Of a stretch of DNA of 55,159 nucleotides, positions 52,928 to 55,159 are shown piece by piece. Origin of the DNA: Deltaproteobacteria bacterium (lineage in GTDB: Bacteria; Myxococcota_A; UBA9160; UBA6930); the NCBI GenBank assembly GCA_019312665.1, contig JAFDCZ010000035.1:1-55159 (forward strand). Reading direction: 5' to 3'. Under the pieces are notes generated by a model, which had not been told where the DNA came from, did no database searches, and was given only the letters and a program-made list of their open reading frames with translations. A program made the translations under genes and the position numbers. Every line of letters starts with the position of its first letter. Position 1 is the first letter of the stretch.

Positions 52928-54262
52928 TCAGGTGCCGTGGGTGAGGGGCGCCGCCCCGGCCGCTGCCAGGGCTTCTGCTACCCGGGGCGCTTCCTCCGTA
53001 GGCAATGCCGCCGTCGTCAGCCGCAACGCCGGCGACGAGAGAAGCCGATAGCTTTCGCCGGCGCGGACGGCATATCCCCTGGCGAGGAGTTGTTGCACGG
53101 CGGTCGTCTCCTCGACGACTGGCACCCATACGTTCATGCCCGATCGGCCATGGGCAGGCAGTCCGCGGTCGGCTAGCGCTGCCAACAAGGCCTCCCGGCG
53201 CGCGGTGTAGGTCTTCTCGGCCCGGGCCACCAGGCGCGTCACGCCGCGATCCTTCCAAAGCCGGACGACCAGATGTTGGAGCAGGTGGCTCACCCATCGG
53301 CTGCCAAGGAGTTGGCGGCCCTCGACGCGGGCGATGGTTTCCCGGTCGCCCGCCAAGATGGCGAGCCGAAGGTCCGGCCCGAGGGTCTTCGATACCGAGC
53401 GCACGACGGCGAAGCGTGGCGTCGAATCCCGGCACAAGGTCGCGGCCGCTGCACCGGATGCTTCGGCGTTGTGATCGTCCTCGATGATCAAGATTTCGGG
53501 ATGGCGGTCGAGGATCGTTTGCAGTTCGGTGACACGATCTGGAGTGAAGGCGGCACCCGTGGGGTTTTGCGCACGCGGTGTCAGAACGACCGCGCGAGCA
53601 CCGCGAGCGATTGCACGCTCGAGCGCATCGGGAAGTGCACCGTCGTCATCGAGCGCGATCGGCTCGACCGGATGCCCCATGGCGCGCAGCAGATGGTAGA
53701 CGCCGCCGAACCCCGGATCTTCCACCGCCACACGGTCGCCGGGCCGAAGATGGGCGAGCAGCACTCGCTCGATGCCGTCGAGAGCCCCGCTCACCACGGA
53801 GACCGCAGGGTAGGGGACGCCATCGGCACGCAAACGCGCCTCCGCCAGCTCGATCAACTCCGGGAGATGCACCTGCTCCGCATAGAGATGGGGCTCCGGA
53901 TCCAGCTTCGCAAGAAAGGGCCCCAGGCGAGGGAGCAGCGCGGGATCCGGATTGCCACTGGCGAGGTCGAGGGTGCCGGCTGGAAGGGGCGCCGCCGCTG
54001 GGGCCATCACGGGAGGTGCCGGGCTCACTCGAGTTCCGCGGCGGCCTTCGGTCACGAGCAGGCCACGGCCCCGCAGCTCCCGGTAGGCGGAAGAGACCGT
54101 CGTCGGGCTGACCCTGAGCGCGCTCGCGAGGGCACGGACCGTCGGCAACAGATCGCCGGGCGAGAGTTCGCCGTCGCGGATGGCGGCTTCCACGCTGGCG
54201 GTGATCTCCGCCGCCTGCCGGCCTTGGATCACTCCGATAGACTTCTGTAACGCCTGGTCCAT
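52928..54262 (-). CDS. MocR-type GntR/aminotransferase regulator
   Basis: The N-terminal GntR winged helix (ASVEAAIRDGELSPGDLLPT, VRALASALRVSPTTVSSAYR, ELRGRGLLVTEGRRGTRVSP) is fused to a fold-type-I aminotransferase domain: GNPDPALLPRLGPFL, VVSGALDGIERVLLAHLRPG, LTPRAQNPTGAAF, the PLP Lys in SVSKTLGPDLRLAILAG, and LRLTTAALP near the end. At 444 aa it has MocR length. It likely binds the inverted repeats at 54262-54295 and controls itself and the divergent DJ-1/PfpI gene. Confidence 0.9.
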   Translation of the reverse strand: MDQALQKSIGVIQGRQAAEITASVEAAIRDGELSPGDLLPTVRALASALRVSPTTVSSAYRELRGRGLLVTEGRRGTRVSPAPPVMAPAAAPLPAGTLDLASGNPDPALLPRLGPFLAKLDPEPHLYAEQVHLPELIELAEARLRADGVPYPAVSVVSGALDGIERVLLAHLRPGDRVAVEDPGFGGVYHLLRAMGHPVEPIALDDDGALPDALERAIARGARAVVLTPRAQNPTGAAFTPDRVTELQTILDRHPEILIIEDDHNAEASGAAAATLCRDSTPRFAVVRSVSKTLGPDLRLAILAGDRETIARVEGRQLLGSRWVSHLLQHLVVRLWKDRGVTRLVARAEKTYTARREALLAALADRGLPAHGRSGMNVWVPVVEETTAVQQLLARGYAVRAGESYRLLSSPALRLTTAALPTEEAPRVAEALAAAGAAPLTHGT

Positions 54263-54295
54263 CTCTTTGTACCATTACAAAAAAGAACAAAGAGA
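54262..54295. promoter_or_regulatory. Nested inverted repeats between MocR and DJ-1/PfpI genes
   Basis: TCTCTTTGT (54262-54270) pairs with ACAAAGAGA (54287-54295). Inside it TTTGTA-CCAT-TACAAA (54266-54281) is a perfect 6-bp inverted repeat. The AT-rich patch in a GC-rich region between two divergent genes is a likely operator and promoter zone. It touches the MocR start. Confidence 0.6.
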
Positions 54296-54320
54296 GCCAG
54301 GACAGGCAATGGAGGCCCGG

Positions 54321-54925
54321 ATGGAAGAGCTACGCGAGGTGACGATCGGGATCCTGCTCTTCGACGACGTCGAAGAGCTCGATTTCGTAGGCCCCTTCGA
54401 AGTCTTCGGCGCTCTTCGCAAAGCGACTGGCCGAGGACAGGTCGTGACGATCGCGGAGAAGGCGGGCCCGATCCGCTGCTTCAACGGCCTGCGCGTGTTG
54501 CCGGATCACACCTTCGCGGATGCGCCGAAGCTCGATGTGGTGCTCGTGCCCGGCGGCCAGGGCACGCGCCGCGAGGTCTCCAACGAAGCCCTGATCCGTT
54601 GGATCCGCAACGTGGGTGCGGATTGCGAATGGGTCACGAGCGTTTGCACCGGCGCCTTGCTCCTGCACGAAGCCGGCTTCACCCGAGGCAAACGGGTCAC
54701 GACGTTCTTCGGATTCATCGAAGATCTCCGGGCTCGAGGTGATGTGACCGTGCTCGATGGCCCGCGCTTCGTGCGGGATGGCAACCTGGTCACTTCCGCC
54801 GGCGTCTCGGCCGGAATCGACATGGCGCTCTGGCTGGTCGGCCAGCTCCACCACCCGATGTGGCGCGCCGTGTGCAGCGCGGCATCCAGTACGAGCCGGC
54901 GCCGCCATACACCGCAGAGGTGTAG
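54321..54925 (+). CDS. DJ-1/PfpI-family protein with a one-base gap near its end
   Basis: ATG 54321 has GGAGG 5 nt upstream (ATG 54309 is the alternative). The 201-aa product, after repair, shows the class I glutamine amidotransferase-like fold: VTIGILLFDDVEELDFVGPF, DVVLVPGGQGTRRE, nucleophile Cys in WVTSVCTGALLLHEAGF and GNLVTSAGVSAGIDMALWLV. Near the end the frame breaks after PMWRA: adding one C at 54868-54869 gives RVQRGIQYEPAPPYTAEV and a stop at 54923-54925, the normal family end. Unrepaired, it runs open to the window edge. Role: possibly isonitrile hydratase or related; unknown. Divergent from MocR. Confidence 0.82.
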
Positions 54926-55011
54926 GCCCAGCGCCGTTTCGTTCGGGGACCTCGGTGGAAGCATTCGCGCCGGGTCGGACAATCCCCGGTTTGGCGCAGC
55001 GCGCGATGAAA

Positions 55012-55159
55012 TCAGTGCTTCGGGCTTGCCAGGTAGCTTCCGTACATCGTGTTGCCTCCGGAAAGTCCGATGCGTTGGCGCAGTTCCCGGCTCAGCTCGG
55101 CGCGCGTGGCGCCGGAAAGGCTCTGCTGCCAGTTGCATTGGGTGCGCAGGAAAGAGCGC
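55012..55159 (-). CDS. 3' end of an unrecognised gene, cut by window edge
   Basis: The minus frame from the edge to a TGA at 55012-55014 has natural composition: RSFLRTQCNWQQSLSGATRA, ELSRELRQRIGLSGGNTMYG, SYLASPKH. No start is inside the window. It converges on the DJ-1/PfpI gene with 86 nt between them, where nothing else is seen. Family not recognised. Confidence 0.5.
   Translation of the reverse strand, partial: RSFLRTQCNWQQSLSGATRAELSRELRQRIGLSGGNTMYGSYLASPKH

Noticed and set aside
1..55159. CRISPR array, tRNA, rRNA, riboswitch or prophage
   Set aside because: No regularly spaced repeats, no tRNA-like cloverleaf ends, no rRNA sequence and no phage structural or integrase genes were recognised.

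Overview
This is a high-GC bacterial chromosome segment with Gram-negative features. Exported lipoproteins with lipoboxes, outer-membrane beta-barrel proteins, two AsmA-family proteins, a BamA-like barrel, alpha-carbonic anhydrase, a class GN sortase with its VIT/VWA target and a PafA-like phosphatase all point to a double-membrane cell. The gene set (acyl-CoA ligase, MaoC dehydratases, GntH-like hydrolase, sortase pair) fits an uncultured Myxococcota or deltaproteobacterial-type lineage. That placement is inference: no rRNA or full marker set is present.

Layout. 1-3366: an unrecognised gene remnant, a strong terminator, a solute-binding-protein/DUF4239 fusion, and a mosaic of broken fragments including two oppositely oriented pieces of an IS91-family transposase. 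3367-7427: sortase target and sortase (overlapping ATGA), then two paralogous lipoproteins. 7408-10737 (minus): a tight four-gene envelope operon (glycine-zipper protein, lipoprotein, lipase-like lipoprotein, DUF3108 protein). 10880-20885: an AsmA protein, a broken pentameric ligand-gated channel gene, a PafA-like phosphatase, and two M48 metalloprotease lipoproteins flanking an amino-acid-type binding protein. 20921-25415: carbonic anhydrase, BamA-like protein, SYLF protein and two more glycine-zipper paralogues. 25559-31965: a duplicated and truncated barrel gene, an AraC regulator cut by an amber codon, a GntH-like hydrolase, the intact barrel gene, a second AsmA protein and a patch of gene fragments ending in a strong hairpin. 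32106-35582: two outer-membrane proteins, a META lipoprotein and a PAP2 phosphatase. 35690-42628: kinase with cyclic-nucleotide-binding domain, purC, MFS, GNAT, TetR, gamma-carbonic-anhydrase-like and TraB/GumN genes. 42701-55159: quinone oxidoreductase, a zinc-independent ribosomal protein operon (S14, L31 type B, L28), hydrolases, a two-gene MaoC dehydratase unit, a broken acyl-CoA ligase, a GH3 glucosidase, a MocR regulator divergent from a DJ-1/PfpI gene, and the end of a gene running off the right edge.

Two themes stand out. First, envelope biology dominates: roughly half the genes encode exported, lipidated or membrane proteins, several as paralogue sets. Second, many genes are interrupted. 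Three are repaired exactly by restoring one C in a short C run, which looks like base-calling error in the assembly. Others (the channel gene, the acyl-CoA ligase, the AraC gene, the barrel duplicate and the IS91 pieces) need larger deletions, a nonsense codon or rearrangement. I saw no CRISPR array, tRNA, rRNA or prophage. I found no convincing case for a wholly new multi-gene system; the best leads are the SBP/DUF4239 fusion, the sortase pair, the consecutive CTG starts and the channel gene.
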